64,000 nt of DNA. Origin: CTSOIL-112 sp964293815 (GTDB taxonomy: Bacteria > Pseudomonadota > Gammaproteobacteria > Burkholderiales > Burkholderiaceae). The notes beneath the pieces were generated by a model. It saw only the letters and a program-made list of their open reading frames with translations. It made no database searches and had not been told where the DNA came from. The stretch is taken from NCBI GenBank assembly GCA_964293815.1, contig CAXYYC010000001.1, positions 62,001 through 126,000 of the forward strand, in the 5' to 3' direction. The position numbers and the translations under genes are program-made. The first letter of the stretch is position 1. Every line of letters starts with the position of its first letter. Shown piece after piece: positions 37,127-47,118 of the stretch.

Positions 37127-37156
37127 GTGTGCAAACGCAAGTTTGCACACTTTTTT
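37127..37156 (+). terminator. Terminator after rnpB
   Basis: The stem GTGTGCAAAC, loop GCAA, GTTTGCACAC followed by six T. Confidence 0.9.
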
Positions 37157-37183
37157 ATTATTCGTACCGATATTCGCGAGTCA

Positions 37184-39277
37184 TCACACTTCCCCATTCA
37201 ACGCCTGCACCGCGTGCAAGGTATCATCCGCCGCGCCGACAAACACGATTTCGTCGCCTTCGTGCAAAACCGGATCACTGTTCAAATCCAGCAGATTTAA
37301 ACCACGCATCACGCGACGCACCTGTACGCGCCACGGTTCGAGCGGCAATGTGCTCAGATGTTGATCCTGCCACAGACTATCTTCGGACAAGCGCGCCACA
37401 CGCTCATCCACCACCATTGAGGTTATATTGGTCTTCGCTACGCTTTCAGCTGTGGCGTTGCGAGCGCCAGCAGGATCGAACTCTTCGTCAAAATATTGAC
37501 GCAGCAAATCATAGCGCCCGCGCCGTTGTTCGGCGATAAAGCTGAGTACCTCGTTGGGCGATTTACCAAGCGTGAGCAGGGTCTGCGTGGCCAATACCAA
37601 ACTGCCTTCGAGAATTTCGGGGACAACGGCGACCGCGCCGGCGTGTTGCAATTGTTCCAAATACGCATCATCCAGCGTGCGCACGATCACCGGCACATCG
37701 GGGTTGAGGTCGCGCATGTGATGCAATACATGCAACGCGGCTCGCGGTTCAATATAGGTGATGACCACCGCCCGCGCGCGACTGGCACCGGCGGCGGCCA
37801 GCGACTCCTTGCGCACGATGTCACCATAGACAACGTCGTGGCCTTTGAGTACGCCTTTTTGCACACGTTCGGGGTCGCTGTCGATGCCAATATAGGCGAT
37901 GTTTTGCTCGCGCAACAGCCGCGCCAGACTGCGCCCACTGCGCCCAAAGCCGCCAATAATCACATGATCGTTGGCATCAATGCCGTGTTTGACGATATCG
38001 GTCAATTGCAGCGACTGCAGCAGCCATTCGCTACGGGTAAAGCGAAACACGATTTTATCCGCGTGTTGAATGATAAATGGCGTGAGGAACATTGATAAGA
38101 TAATGGCGGCGAGCACCCATTGCGCCACTTCAGGGTTGAGCAGGCCGTTACCAATTTCCAAGCTCAACAGCACCAAGCCAAACTCACCGGCGGGCGCCAA
38201 AGCCAATGCGGTGCGGATGGCGTTCCCCGTCGAGCTACCAAACCAGTACGCCAATGAAGCAATGATGGTGAATTTTGCCAACAAAAATAGAGTCAATACC
38301 AGCAAAATCGCCATCCAGTTATCCAACACCACAGCGACATCCAACTGCATCCCCATGGCAATGAAGAATAAGCCGAGCAAAATATCCTTGAACGGCAGGA
38401 TGTCCTCCTCAACCTGTAATTTATACTCCGTCTCAGAAATCAGCATACCAGCGATGAACGCCCCCAACGCCAGCGACAAACCAGCCTTCTCCGTCAACAG
38501 CGCAAAACCCAAAGTCATTAAAAGCAAATTCAGCATGAACAACTCGCTGGAGCGACGCCGCGCGACGATGGTCAACCACGCATGCATCGGTTTTTGCCCT
38601 AACCCCAGCAAAACCGCCAACACCGCAATCGCCTTCAGCAAACCCACCACCACCTGACCATAAACCGCGCCGCCGGGCTGCGCCAGTGCGGGAATCAAAA
38701 TCAGCAAAGGCACGACCGCCAAATCCTGAAACAACAGCACCGCAAAAATATTGCGTCCATGCGGCGTATCCAATTCCAAACGCTCGGTCAAAAGCTTCAT
38801 CACAATCGCCGTGGACGACATCGCCAACACACCGCCGAGCGCGAACCAGCTCGCGCCAGACATATCTAAATTGGCGGGCAAAATATAATTCATCAGCAAG
38901 CCCAATGCAGCGCACAGCAGCATACTGCCCAAAACCTGCGCCGTTCCCAAGCCAAGCACCAAACGACGCATGGATTTGAGTTTGGGTAGAGAAAATTCCA
39001 AGCCGATGGTGAACATCAAAAACACAATTCCCAGCTCAGCGAAATGCCGTACTGATTCAGGATTGGGCAAAACCTTCAAAGCATACGGTCCAATCAGCAC
39101 ACCCACACTCAGATAACCCAAGACAGGAGGCAAATGCAAGTAGCGAAACACCACCACTGCCGCCACGACAATGGACAAAAACAAAACAATGAGCGGCAAC
39201 CCCTGCATAAGAACCCAATAGAAAAAGAAAGACCACCCAAAACCCAAATGCAACGCCGCAGAATCAAGCACTTGCAT
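37184..39277 (-). CDS. Kef-type monovalent cation:proton antiporter with RCK domain
   Basis: A 697-residue membrane protein of the CPA2 family. About twelve membrane helices make up the first 400 residues, with LGYLSVGVLIGPYAL, the FTIGLEFS segment and a GMQLDVA motif near the end of this part. A TrkA-N/RCK nucleotide-binding domain follows (IIGGFGRSGRSLARLL; Asp at the strand end in YIGIDSD), then a TrkA-C domain at the C-terminus. It probably moves potassium out in exchange for protons under stress. The start is uncertain: ATG 39277 or ATG 39208 (in frame) both have weak ribosome sites. Confidence 0.9.
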   Translation of the reverse strand: MQVLDSAALHLGFGWSFFFYWVLMQGLPLIVLFLSIVVAAVVVFRYLHLPPVLGYLSVGVLIGPYALKVLPNPESVRHFAELGIVFLMFTIGLEFSLPKLKSMRRLVLGLGTAQVLGSMLLCAALGLLMNYILPANLDMSGASWFALGGVLAMSSTAIVMKLLTERLELDTPHGRNIFAVLLFQDLAVVPLLILIPALAQPGGAVYGQVVVGLLKAIAVLAVLLGLGQKPMHAWLTIVARRRSSELFMLNLLLMTLGFALLTEKAGLSLALGAFIAGMLISETEYKLQVEEDILPFKDILLGLFFIAMGMQLDVAVVLDNWMAILLVLTLFLLAKFTIIASLAYWFGSSTGNAIRTALALAPAGEFGLVLLSLEIGNGLLNPEVAQWVLAAIILSMFLTPFIIQHADKIVFRFTRSEWLLQSLQLTDIVKHGIDANDHVIIGGFGRSGRSLARLLREQNIAYIGIDSDPERVQKGVLKGHDVVYGDIVRKESLAAAGASRARAVVITYIEPRAALHVLHHMRDLNPDVPVIVRTLDDAYLEQLQHAGAVAVVPEILEGSLVLATQTLLTLGKSPNEVLSFIAEQRRGRYDLLRQYFDEEFDPAGARNATAESVAKTNITSMVVDERVARLSEDSLWQDQHLSTLPLEPWRVQVRRVMRGLNLLDLNSDPVLHEGDEIVFVGAADDTLHAVQALNGEV

Positions 39278-39349
39278 TGTGAGCGTGGGATAAAAACGTT
39301 ATACTTCATCTTTGATAATAACAAAATTAACCCCTTTTTGAGCAAAAAT

Positions 39350-40321
39350 ATGCAGCAACACGAAATACTGGACGCCGCCCGTGAGGTATTGCACCTCGAA
39401 GCCACCGCGCTGATCGATCAGGCGGCGCATTTGGATGAATCATTCATCAAAGCGATTGATCTGATTTTGCATTGCAAAGGCCGCGTGGTGGTCTCCGGCA
39501 TGGGTAAATCTGGTCACGTCGCACGCAAAATTGCCGCGACTTTTGCCTCGACCGGCACGCCCGCGTTTTTCGTCCATCCGGGCGAAGCGAGCCACGGCGA
39601 TCTCGGGATGATTACGCCGGATGACGTGGTTTTGGCTCTATCAAACTCGGGAAAAAGCGATGAATTGCTGGCCATTTTGCCCATCGTCAAACGCTCAGGG
39701 ACCAAACTCATCACCATGACCGGCAATATGGATTCAGAAATGGCCAAACTCGCGGACGCGCATTTGCATGTATACATCAAGCGCGAAGCCTGCCCGCTCA
39801 ACCTCGCGCCGACGGCGAGCACCACCGCCGCACTGGCTTTGGGCGACGCATTGGCGGTGGTTTTGCTGAAAATCCGTGGTTTTAACGAAGAGGACTTTGC
39901 CCGCTCGCATCCGGGCGGCACATTGGGTAAGCGATTACTCACTTATGTGCGCGATGTGATGCGCACAGGTGAGCACATTCCGGCGGTGTCTACCGGCGCC
40001 AGTCTGATTGACGCATTGGCCGAAATCACCCGTAAGAGCCTTGGCATGACCGCCATCGTTGATGCGGACAGCCATGTTTTGGGGGTTTTGACTGATGGCG
40101 ATATTCGTCGTTTGTTGGAAAAAGGTGTGGACGTGCGCGGCCTCTCCGTAGATGAGGTGATGTCGAAAACCCCGTATACCATCAGCGCCGATGTACTCGC
40201 CGTGTCTGCGGTTGAGTTGCTTCAGCGCCACCACATTAACCAGATTTTGGTGGTCAATGCTGACCATCAGCTCACGGGCGCGCTGAACGTACATGATCTG
40301 TTCGCCGCCAAAGTCATGTAA
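39350..40321 (+). CDS. kdsD: D-arabinose-5-phosphate isomerase
   Basis: A 323-residue enzyme converting ribulose-5-phosphate to arabinose-5-phosphate, the first step towards Kdo for lipopolysaccharide. The start at 39350 removes an unlikely N-terminal extension that overlaps the divergent antiporter gene. The SIS domain has VVSGMGKSGHVARKIAATFASTGTPA and the HPGEASHGDLG region with the metal-site His, plus PLNLAPTASTTAALALGDALA. Two CBS domains occupy about 200-323. It leads the kdsD-kdsC-lptCAB cluster. Confidence 0.95.
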   Translation: MQQHEILDAAREVLHLEATALIDQAAHLDESFIKAIDLILHCKGRVVVSGMGKSGHVARKIAATFASTGTPAFFVHPGEASHGDLGMITPDDVVLALSNSGKSDELLAILPIVKRSGTKLITMTGNMDSEMAKLADAHLHVYIKREACPLNLAPTASTTAALALGDALAVVLLKIRGFNEEDFARSHPGGTLGKRLLTYVRDVMRTGEHIPAVSTGASLIDALAEITRKSLGMTAIVDADSHVLGVLTDGDIRRLLEKGVDVRGLSVDEVMSKTPYTISADVLAVSAVELLQRHHINQILVVNADHQLTGALNVHDLFAAKVM

Positions 40322-40389
40322 ACATGACTTAGAAATCGGAGGCGAATCGAATCAATATGTTTGCCTTCATTGAACTGAAGAACTGAATG

Positions 40390-40417
40390 ATTGCTGTTTA
40401 AGCATTGCTGTTTAAGC
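40390..40417 (+). repeat. Exact 14-base tandem repeat between kdsD and kdsC
   Basis: ATTGCTGTTTAAGC occurs twice with no spacer. It lies in the 141-base gap before kdsC. Its role is unknown; it may be a replication-slippage duplication. Confidence 0.8.
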
Positions 40418-40462
40418 CTCGATTTTTGAGTCGCATATAACACCCTTTTAACCGGAAACCCT

Positions 40463-41089
40463 ATGACCGAACGTTCCAGTTTTGCCCTGACCAACGACGC
40501 TCTGTACCGCCCCATCGGCGCCATGCCGAATGACGGCGTGATCGCACGGGCGGCGCGCGTGCGTTTGCTGATTTTGGACGTAGACGGCGTGCTGACCACC
40601 GGCTATTTGGATTACGACGCATCAGGCGAAGCGACCAAATCGTTCTATGTGCAGGATGGTTTGGGACTGCAATTACTGCGTCAACAAGGCATCGTGCTGG
40701 CCATCATCAGCGGACGCGATTCGGCAGTGACGACGGCGCGCGCGCGTGACCTGAAAATCCACCACGTTTTGCAAGGCGCGCAGGATAAGGGTGCAGCACT
40801 GGCGCAGTTGCTTGATACCGTTGGCATCACGGCGGAGGAATGCGCCTACATCGGCGATGATGTGATTGATCTGCCGATTTTGCGTGCAGTTGGCTTCGCC
40901 GTGAGTGTGCCGAATGGGCATTTTCTCGCGCGCACGGCAGCGCATTGGGTCACCGCACAAGGCGGCGGCGCAGGCGCAGTGCGTGAGTTGTCCGAACTGA
41001 TTTTATACGCGCAGAATAAATTGCGGCCTGCGTATGCCGCGTATTTGGCTCTGCCAAGTGCGGATAAACCGAAACTGGAGATTGTTTGA
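40463..41089 (+). CDS. kdsC: 3-deoxy-D-manno-octulosonate-8-phosphate phosphatase
   Basis: A 208-residue HAD-type (C0) phosphatase that removes phosphate from Kdo-8-phosphate. Motif I is LDVDGVLTTG, motif II SGRDS, the motif III Lys lies in GAQDKGAAL, and motif IV is IGDDVIDLP. About 25 extra residues precede the core. Its stop overlaps the lptC start by one base, so the two are translationally coupled. Confidence 0.95.
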   Translation: MTERSSFALTNDALYRPIGAMPNDGVIARAARVRLLILDVDGVLTTGYLDYDASGEATKSFYVQDGLGLQLLRQQGIVLAIISGRDSAVTTARARDLKIHHVLQGAQDKGAALAQLLDTVGITAEECAYIGDDVIDLPILRAVGFAVSVPNGHFLARTAAHWVTAQGGGAGAVRELSELILYAQNKLRPAYAAYLALPSADKPKLEIV

Positions 41090-41715
41090 TGGCCACATCC
41101 CGTTACAACGGTTGGCGTTATTGGCGTCGATTCAATCTGCCCAACCTCGTCTACATTCTCTTACTGCTCGGCATCATGGCGCTGAGCTACTGGTATGTGC
41201 GCAAAGACACTGGCAATCAAAGCGAACCGGTCGCCAAGCCGACTGATCGCATGGATGGTTTTGCCGAGCAAGCGGAATTGACGCAGACCAGCAAAGACGG
41301 CACGCTGTTGTACCACGCCTCCATGAGCGGCATTGAGCATTTTGGTAACGACGACATCAAAGGCAAAACCGTGTATTTGATCACCACCAGCGACAAGCAA
41401 CCTCGCGTGACGGTCAAAGCCGACCAAGCCATCTGGCACAGCCAAGCGCAAACGGTCGATTTAACCGGCCAAGTGGTGCTCACGCGCGAAGCCGAGCCAA
41501 ACGACGCCGACAGCCGCGCCATGACACTCACCACCGAGGCAATGACGGTGAATATGGCGCAGGGCTTGGCCAGCAGCGACGAGGCGTTCACCATGAAGCA
41601 AGGCGATAGCGTGCTCATGGGCAAACGCTTTCGCTACGATTACCAATTGCGCGATTTGAGTATGGGCGGTTCGGACGGCGGACGCATCAAGGCACAAATC
41701 ATGAACCAAAAATAA
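41089..41715 (+). CDS. lptC: LPS export ABC transporter periplasmic protein LptC
   Basis: A 208-residue bitopic inner-membrane protein that carries lipopolysaccharide from the LptB2FG complex to LptA. One membrane helix (about 22-40) is followed by a periplasmic beta-jellyroll domain (LTQTSKDGTLLYHASMSGIEHFGND through KAQIMNQK). The ATG at 41089 overlaps the kdsC stop (TGATG). The length is close to the usual 190-210 residues. Confidence 0.92.
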   Translation: MATSRYNGWRYWRRFNLPNLVYILLLLGIMALSYWYVRKDTGNQSEPVAKPTDRMDGFAEQAELTQTSKDGTLLYHASMSGIEHFGNDDIKGKTVYLITTSDKQPRVTVKADQAIWHSQAQTVDLTGQVVLTREAEPNDADSRAMTLTTEAMTVNMAQGLASSDEAFTMKQGDSVLMGKRFRYDYQLRDLSMGGSDGGRIKAQIMNQK

Positions 41716-41739
41716 CATGCACCGCATAAGGACAGCGCG

Positions 41740-42288
41740 ATGAATTTTTTCCCCAAACGCCTCAGCGAATTGACCTTGATGTTGGCACTCACTTTGCCCA
41801 TCAGCCTAAGTCATGCACAATCGGCAACGCTGAATGACCGCAGCCAACCAATCGCCATCGAAGCCGATGCCGTGACCTACAGCGACGTGACGCAGACCAG
41901 CGTCTTCTCCGGTCATGTGATTTTGACTCAAGGCTCAATGCGCATTCAGGCGAACACCGTTGAGGTCGTGATTGACCCGCAGGGCTATCAATACGCCACG
42001 GCCAAAGGCGGCGCGAACGGCTTGGTGCGGTTTCGCCAGCAACGCGACGGCGCCAACGACTGGATGGAAGGGCAGGCCGAAAACCTGCTGTACGATGGCA
42101 AAACCAATGTCATCACGCTGGCAAAACGCGCGCAAGTGCGCCGCGTTGACAGCAAAGGGCAATTGCTCGATCAAATTCGTGGCGAAGAGCTGACCTACAA
42201 TCAGCTCACCGAAGTGTTTGAATCAAACGTCAATCGCAAAGGCCGCACCCACGTCATCATTACCCCACGCTCACGAGGGACACCATGA
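41740..42288 (+). CDS. lptA: LPS transport periplasmic protein LptA
   Basis: A 182-residue periplasmic bridge protein. The signal peptide ends SLSHAQ. The OstA/LptA jellyroll has IEADAVTYSDVTQTSVFSGHVILTQGSMRI and the repeated strand pattern to VIITPRSRG. It joins LptC to LptD across the periplasm. Its stop overlaps the lptB start by four bases. Confidence 0.94.
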   Translation: MNFFPKRLSELTLMLALTLPISLSHAQSATLNDRSQPIAIEADAVTYSDVTQTSVFSGHVILTQGSMRIQANTVEVVIDPQGYQYATAKGGANGLVRFRQQRDGANDWMEGQAENLLYDGKTNVITLAKRAQVRRVDSKGQLLDQIRGEELTYNQLTEVFESNVNRKGRTHVIITPRSRGTP

Positions 42289-43076
42289 GTGCCGCTGTAT
42301 TACACCATCCACCGATCAATCCGCTGACGCATCCGCGCTCCGAACTGACCGCCGCACATCTACAAAAACGCTACGGCAAACGCACCGTGGTCAAAGACGT
42401 CTCCTTCAGCGTGCGCAGCGGTGAAGTCGTCGGTCTGCTCGGGCCAAACGGCGCGGGCAAAACCACCTGTTTCTACATGGTTGTCGGTCTGGTCGGCGCC
42501 GACAAAGGCGATGTCACCATTGACGGCGTCAGCATTGTGCGCGCCCCGATGCATGTGCGTTCGCACCACGGTTTGTCCTATTTGCCTCAGGAAGCCTCAA
42601 TTTTTCGCAAATTGACGGTGGAAGAAAACATCCGCGCGGTGTTGGAACTGCAACGCGACCACAACGGCAAACGTCTGAACCGCGCCGAAATCGAACGCCA
42701 ATTACACCAACTGGTCGCCGATTTGCAAATCGGTCACATTTTGCAAAGTCCCGCACCCGCCTTATCCGGCGGCGAACGTCGTCGCGTGGAGATTGCGCGC
42801 ACGCTGGCAACCAATCCGCGCTTTGTGTTGCTGGATGAGCCGTTCGCGGGCGTTGATCCGATTGCCGTGATCGATATTCAGCGCATCATTCAGTTTTTAA
42901 CCGAGCGCGGCATCGGCGTATTGATTACCGATCACAACGTGCGCGAAACGCTGGGGATTTGTCATCGCGCCTACATCATCAGCGACGGTACGGTATTGGC
43001 CGAAGGCGATGCAAGCGCGATTGTGAATAACGAAGCGGTGCGCCGTGTCTATCTGGGCGAACATTTTTCGATGTGA
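42285..43076 (+). CDS. lptB: LPS export ABC transporter ATP-binding protein LptB
   Basis: A 263-residue ABC ATPase that powers lipopolysaccharide extraction. Walker A GPNGAGKTT, Q-loop in LPQEAS, signature LSGGERRRVEIART, Walker B FVLLDEPFAGVD and the switch His in ITDHNVRETL are all present. The N-terminus is about 20 residues longer than E. coli LptB. The next gene is galE, not rpoN as in many related genomes. Confidence 0.96.
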   Translation: MSAAVLHHPPINPLTHPRSELTAAHLQKRYGKRTVVKDVSFSVRSGEVVGLLGPNGAGKTTCFYMVVGLVGADKGDVTIDGVSIVRAPMHVRSHHGLSYLPQEASIFRKLTVEENIRAVLELQRDHNGKRLNRAEIERQLHQLVADLQIGHILQSPAPALSGGERRRVEIARTLATNPRFVLLDEPFAGVDPIAVIDIQRIIQFLTERGIGVLITDHNVRETLGICHRAYIISDGTVLAEGDASAIVNNEAVRRVYLGEHFSM

Positions 43077-43128
43077 TGTTGCCAAAGAACCGTGATTTGC
43101 AACCACGTCACCAACTGGGAGAAACGCT

Positions 43129-44148
43129 ATGGCCAATATTTTACTTACCGGTGGAACCGGCTACATCGGTGCGCACACCGCCGTCTTTTTGATCGAATCG
43201 GGACACACGCCGATTCTGCTCGACAATTTTTGCAACTCCAGTCCAAAAGTGGCGCAGCGCATTGAGCAAATCACCGGCGTTTTGCCCAAAGTCATTGAGA
43301 TGGACGTTTTGGACACCGCCGCGCTGACCGAGGTTCTAAAAACCGAACACATCGAAGCGATCATTCACTTTGCCGCGCTCAAAGCGGTCGGCGAATCGGT
43401 TGAAAAACCACTCGCGTATTACCAAAACAATGTCACCGGCACACTCAGCGTACTGGACGCGATGCAACGCGCAGGCGTCCACCACATCGTGCTCAGCTCC
43501 TCCGCCACTGTTTATGGCGAGAAAGGCGTACCACCCATGCGCGAAGACGCACCGCTGTCCGCCACCAACCCCTACGGTCAAACCAAAGTCATGATGGAGC
43601 AAATCATTCGTGACGTTGCCGTGGCGCAAAAAGACCTGCGTTACGCCATGCTGCGCTATTTTAATCCCGTGGGCGCGCATCCGTCAGGACTGATCGGCGA
43701 ACACCCGCGCGGCATTCCGAACAACCTTATGCCATACATTCAACAAGTCGCGGTGGGTTTGCGCGAACAGCTCTCGGTATTCGGCAACGACTACCCAACC
43801 GCCGACGGTACGGGCGAGCGCGATTACATTCATGTGATGGATTTGGCGCGCGGTCATGTGCTGGCCGTCGCGCGTTTACTCGCGGGCAACGACTCGTTCA
43901 CCGTCAATCTGGGGACAGGTCAACCCGTGACCGTATTGCAAATGATTCACGCATTCGAGCAGGCATCTGGACAAACCATTGCGCACACCATCGCGCCACG
44001 TCGTGCCGGCGATGTCGCCTCTGTTTATGCCAATCCCGATTTAGCCAAACAGTTACTGAACTTCACCACCGAATACAGCGTAAATGATATGTGTCGTGAC
44101 GCATGGGTGTGGCAAAGTCGCAACCCCAATGGCTACGAAGACGCCTAA
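43129..44148 (+). CDS. galE: UDP-glucose 4-epimerase
   Basis: A 339-residue short-chain dehydrogenase-type epimerase. The NAD site GGTGYIGAHTA is at residues 7-17. The catalytic set is the Ser-Ser-Ala in LSSSATVYG and Tyr-x-x-x-Lys in NPYGQTKVMMEQ. Substrate-site GERDYIHVMDLARGH follows. It interconverts UDP-glucose and UDP-galactose for surface glycans, in keeping with the LPS genes just upstream. Confidence 0.95.
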   Translation: MANILLTGGTGYIGAHTAVFLIESGHTPILLDNFCNSSPKVAQRIEQITGVLPKVIEMDVLDTAALTEVLKTEHIEAIIHFAALKAVGESVEKPLAYYQNNVTGTLSVLDAMQRAGVHHIVLSSSATVYGEKGVPPMREDAPLSATNPYGQTKVMMEQIIRDVAVAQKDLRYAMLRYFNPVGAHPSGLIGEHPRGIPNNLMPYIQQVAVGLREQLSVFGNDYPTADGTGERDYIHVMDLARGHVLAVARLLAGNDSFTVNLGTGQPVTVLQMIHAFEQASGQTIAHTIAPRRAGDVASVYANPDLAKQLLNFTTEYSVNDMCRDAWVWQSRNPNGYEDA

Positions 44149-44165
44149 AACACACGTTTTTTGAC

Positions 44166-44200
44166 AATATAAGCCGCAAACTCGCGGCTTATATTGAGTT
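44166..44200 (+). terminator. Terminator-like hairpin after galE
   Basis: A 12-base stem (AATATAAGCCGC, loop AAACTC, GCGGCTTATATT), followed by GAGTTTTC rather than a clean T run. Confidence 0.6.
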
Positions 44201-44278
44201 TTCGCCCTGCATACTGTATTTTAACGGGTTGGAACTAATTATTTTCATCCACATTTATCAACGAAAGTCAGGTTTAAA

Positions 44279-45556
44279 ATGTCATTAGTGGTACACAAAT
44301 ACGGCGGAACATCGATGGGTTCTATCGAGCGCATTAACAATGTCGCGCGCCGTGTTGCCAAATGGGTCAAAGCTGGTCATCAAGTCGTCATCGTACCGTC
44401 CGCCATGTCGGGTGAAACCAACCGCTTGTTGGGCTTGGCCAAAGAAATCAATCCAAACGCCGCCGACTTATGCCCGCGCGAACTGGATATGATCGCCTCC
44501 ACGGGCGAACAAGTCTCCGTCGGTTTGCTGGCAATCGCGTTACAAACCATTGGCGTGGACGCCATCAGCTACACCGGCTGGCAAGTGCCGGTACGCACCA
44601 ACGACGCCTACATGAAAGCACGCATCGAATCAATTGACGGCGTGCGCGTGCGCAAGGATTTAGACGCTGGCCGCGTGGTCATCATTACCGGCTTTCAAGG
44701 CATTGATCAGCACAACAACATCACCACGCTGGGTCGTGGCGGCTCGGACACGTCGGCAGTTGCCGTGGCCGCAGCCATTAAAGCAGACGAATGCCTGATT
44801 TACACCGACGTAGACGGCGTATACACCACCGATCCGCGTGTGGTTGAAACCGCGCGCCGCATGGACAAAATTACTTTTGAAGAAATGCTCGAAATGGCGA
44901 GCTTGGGTTCAAAAGTGTTGCAAATTCGCTCCGTCGAATTTGCGGGTAAATACCAAGTCAAAACCCGCGTATTGTCGAGCTTGACCGATCCGGACATCGA
45001 CATTAACGAGGAAGCCAACTCAGGCACACTGATTACATTTGAGGAAGATGAAAGCATGGAAAAAGCAATTATTTCTGGCATCGCGTTCAGCCGCGACGAA
45101 GCCAAAATCACTTTGGATCAAGTACCCGATATGCCGGGCGTGGCATATAAAATTCTCGGCCCGATTGCCGATGCGAATATTGACGTGGATATGATTATCC
45201 AAAATCAGAGCAAAAACGGCACCACCGACTTCTCATTCACCGTCAACCGCAATGAGTACAACAAGGCCATGGAGCTGGTCAACAACGTCATCGCGCCATC
45301 AGTTGGTGCAGTTGCCGTGATTGGCAATGACAAAGTGGCGAAAGTCTCTGCCGTCGGTATCGGTATGCGCTCACACGTCGGCGTGGCCAGCAAAATGTTC
45401 AATACTTTGTCGCAAGCCGGCATCAATCTGCAAATGATTTCTACGTCGGAAATCAAAATCTCCGTGATTATCGAAGATAAATTCATGGAATTGGCCGTGC
45501 GCGAATTGCACCGCGTGTTTGACCTCGAAAACGAAGCCAGCACCGACTCGGTTTAA
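44279..45556 (+). CDS. lysC: Aspartate kinase
   Basis: A 425-residue enzyme phosphorylating aspartate, the first step to lysine, threonine and methionine. The kinase domain has VHKYGGTSMGS, GRGGSDTSAVAVAAAI and YTDVDGVYTTDPR. Two ACT domains for feedback control lie at about 265-420 (DMPGVAYKILGPIADANIDVDMI; SHVGVASKMFNTLSQAGINLQMISTSEIKISV). It fits with dapD and dapE further along in supplying diaminopimelate. No riboswitch was recognised upstream. Confidence 0.95.
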   Translation: MSLVVHKYGGTSMGSIERINNVARRVAKWVKAGHQVVIVPSAMSGETNRLLGLAKEINPNAADLCPRELDMIASTGEQVSVGLLAIALQTIGVDAISYTGWQVPVRTNDAYMKARIESIDGVRVRKDLDAGRVVIITGFQGIDQHNNITTLGRGGSDTSAVAVAAAIKADECLIYTDVDGVYTTDPRVVETARRMDKITFEEMLEMASLGSKVLQIRSVEFAGKYQVKTRVLSSLTDPDIDINEEANSGTLITFEEDESMEKAIISGIAFSRDEAKITLDQVPDMPGVAYKILGPIADANIDVDMIIQNQSKNGTTDFSFTVNRNEYNKAMELVNNVIAPSVGAVAVIGNDKVAKVSAVGIGMRSHVGVASKMFNTLSQAGINLQMISTSEIKISVIIEDKFMELAVRELHRVFDLENEASTDSV

Positions 45557-45577
45557 ACCAAACCGCATTCGCCCATC

Positions 45578-45606
45578 AAAAAAGCCCTCATCTGAGGGCT
45601 TTTGCT
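45578..45606. terminator. Bidirectional terminator after lysC
   Basis: The stem AAAGCCCTCA, loop TC, TGAGGGCTTT lies between the convergent lysC and MFS transporter genes. Confidence 0.85.
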
Positions 45607-45620
45607 TTTCGGTGAGAACA

Positions 45621-46844
45621 TCACTCGGCGGCGCGTGGCGGCGGATTCACATAAAACCGCTGATGAATCACCAGCCACGCCAATGCCAGCACAGCCGTGC
45701 CGACAAATACCCCGCGCGTTTGCCAATGGTTATTCAACCACGCACCGAGCATCGAACCTGCAAATAGACCCAGCGCTTGAATGGTGTTGTACACACCCGA
45801 AGCCGCGCCTTTGGTCGCAGGATGTGTGAGCTTCGAGAGCAGCGATGGTTGCGTTGCCTCCAACACATTAAACCCTGTGAAAAACAGCAACAAAGCACCC
45901 GCAATCCAATACGCGCCCACATTCGATTGCAGTATCAAGACGATTTGCGACAGCGCGATCAGCGCAATCGCCCAGCGCATAATTTCAAACATCTTGCCAT
46001 ATTTTTCCGCACGGATAATCAGCGGAATCATCAGCGCCATGCTGATCAAAATCACCACCAGATACAACCATGTGCTTTGCTGATGCGACACATTCAGCGC
46101 CAATAATTGATGCGGGATCACCACCCACATCGCCATCTGCACCGCGTGCAGTACAAATACACCCATATTTAACAACCACTGGCGCGAATCGCTCAATACC
46201 TGCCGCATCGCCTGAGCACTGGTGATCGGCGCAGACCCTTGTTTGCCCAAAGGAATACTCCAAATCAGACCAATCGCGACCAACGCCAGCGAAGCAATCA
46301 ACAGAAAAATCCCGCTCATGCCAATGCGATCAAACAGCAGCGGGCCGAGCACCAACGATCCAGCGAAGGTCAGGGCAATACTCATGCCGATCATCGCCAT
46401 CGCGCGTGTGCGCACTGAGTCGCGCGTCGTGTCGGCCACCATCGCCACCACCACGCTGGAAATCGCACCGGCGCCTTGCAACGCCCGTGCCGCCGCCAAG
46501 CCGTAAACCGTCTGCGCCGAAGCCGCCCAAATACTGCCCGCCGCAAAAATCAGCAGCCCGAGGGTAATCACCGGTTTGCGGCCAAACCGGTCCGACGCCA
46601 AACCATAAGGAATGTATAAAAACGCCTGCGTCAGACCATACGCGCCCATCGCCAAACCGATCGCCATACCCATTTTTTCGGGCGTGCTCACCGCACCACC
46701 GCCCAGAGGCAAGGTCAAGGCATACGGCGCCAATACCGGCAAAACGACAAACAAGCCAAACATCCGCAAGGCGAACACCAACGCCAGCCGCACACTGATT
46801 TTGCGCTCTTGCGCCGTTAATTGATTTAATTCAGAAGAAGCCAT
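45621..46844 (-). CDS. MFS transporter
   Basis: A 407-residue twelve-helix transporter. The loop 2-3 motif reads [14 protein letters not shown], and the antiporter-type motif C region is in [16 protein letters not shown]. The closest type is the YajR/drug:H+ antiporter-1-like group often encoded divergently from uvrA in betaproteobacteria. The substrate is unknown. It starts 274 bases from uvrA. Confidence 0.92.
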   Translation of the reverse strand: MASSELNQLTAQERKISVRLALVFALRMFGLFVVLPVLAPYALTLPLGGGAVSTPEKMGMAIGLAMGAYGLTQAFLYIPYGLASDRFGRKPVITLGLLIFAAGSIWAASAQTVYGLAAARALQGAGAISSVVVAMVADTTRDSVRTRAMAMIGMSIALTFAGSLVLGPLLFDRIGMSGIFLLIASLALVAIGLIWSIPLGKQGSAPITSAQAMRQVLSDSRQWLLNMGVFVLHAVQMAMWVVIPHQLLALNVSHQQSTWLYLVVILISMALMIPLIIRAEKYGKMFEIMRWAIALIALSQIVLILQSNVGAYWIAGALLLFFTGFNVLEATQPSLLSKLTHPATKGAASGVYNTIQALGLFAGSMLGAWLNNHWQTRGVFVGTAVLALAWLVIHQRFYVNPPPRAAE

Positions 46845-47118
46845 ACCAATTGATCACTCAAAAATATCGAAACCCACAAACGCTCATATTAACAGTTTTA
46901 GCCCGCGTTTCGCCAGAATTGATGCAAAGCAAACGCGGTGCGACCCAAACCCTTACAAAACAGTGCGCGTATTGCGCGCCATGATAAAGCCTCAGAATAC
47001 CGATCCGGCGCACATGACAGATGGGTTGAAAAAAGGTTATAGTAGTGGATTGGCGCACGCACGACTGCGCCTGATAAATTCACTCATTGCACAAGCAAAA
47101 CGCAGATACCGATTGTTT

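Noticed and set aside
46858..47118. Upstream extension of UvrA
   Set aside because: The added residues have no UvrA similarity and there is no ribosome site at 46963; the family start is at 47119.
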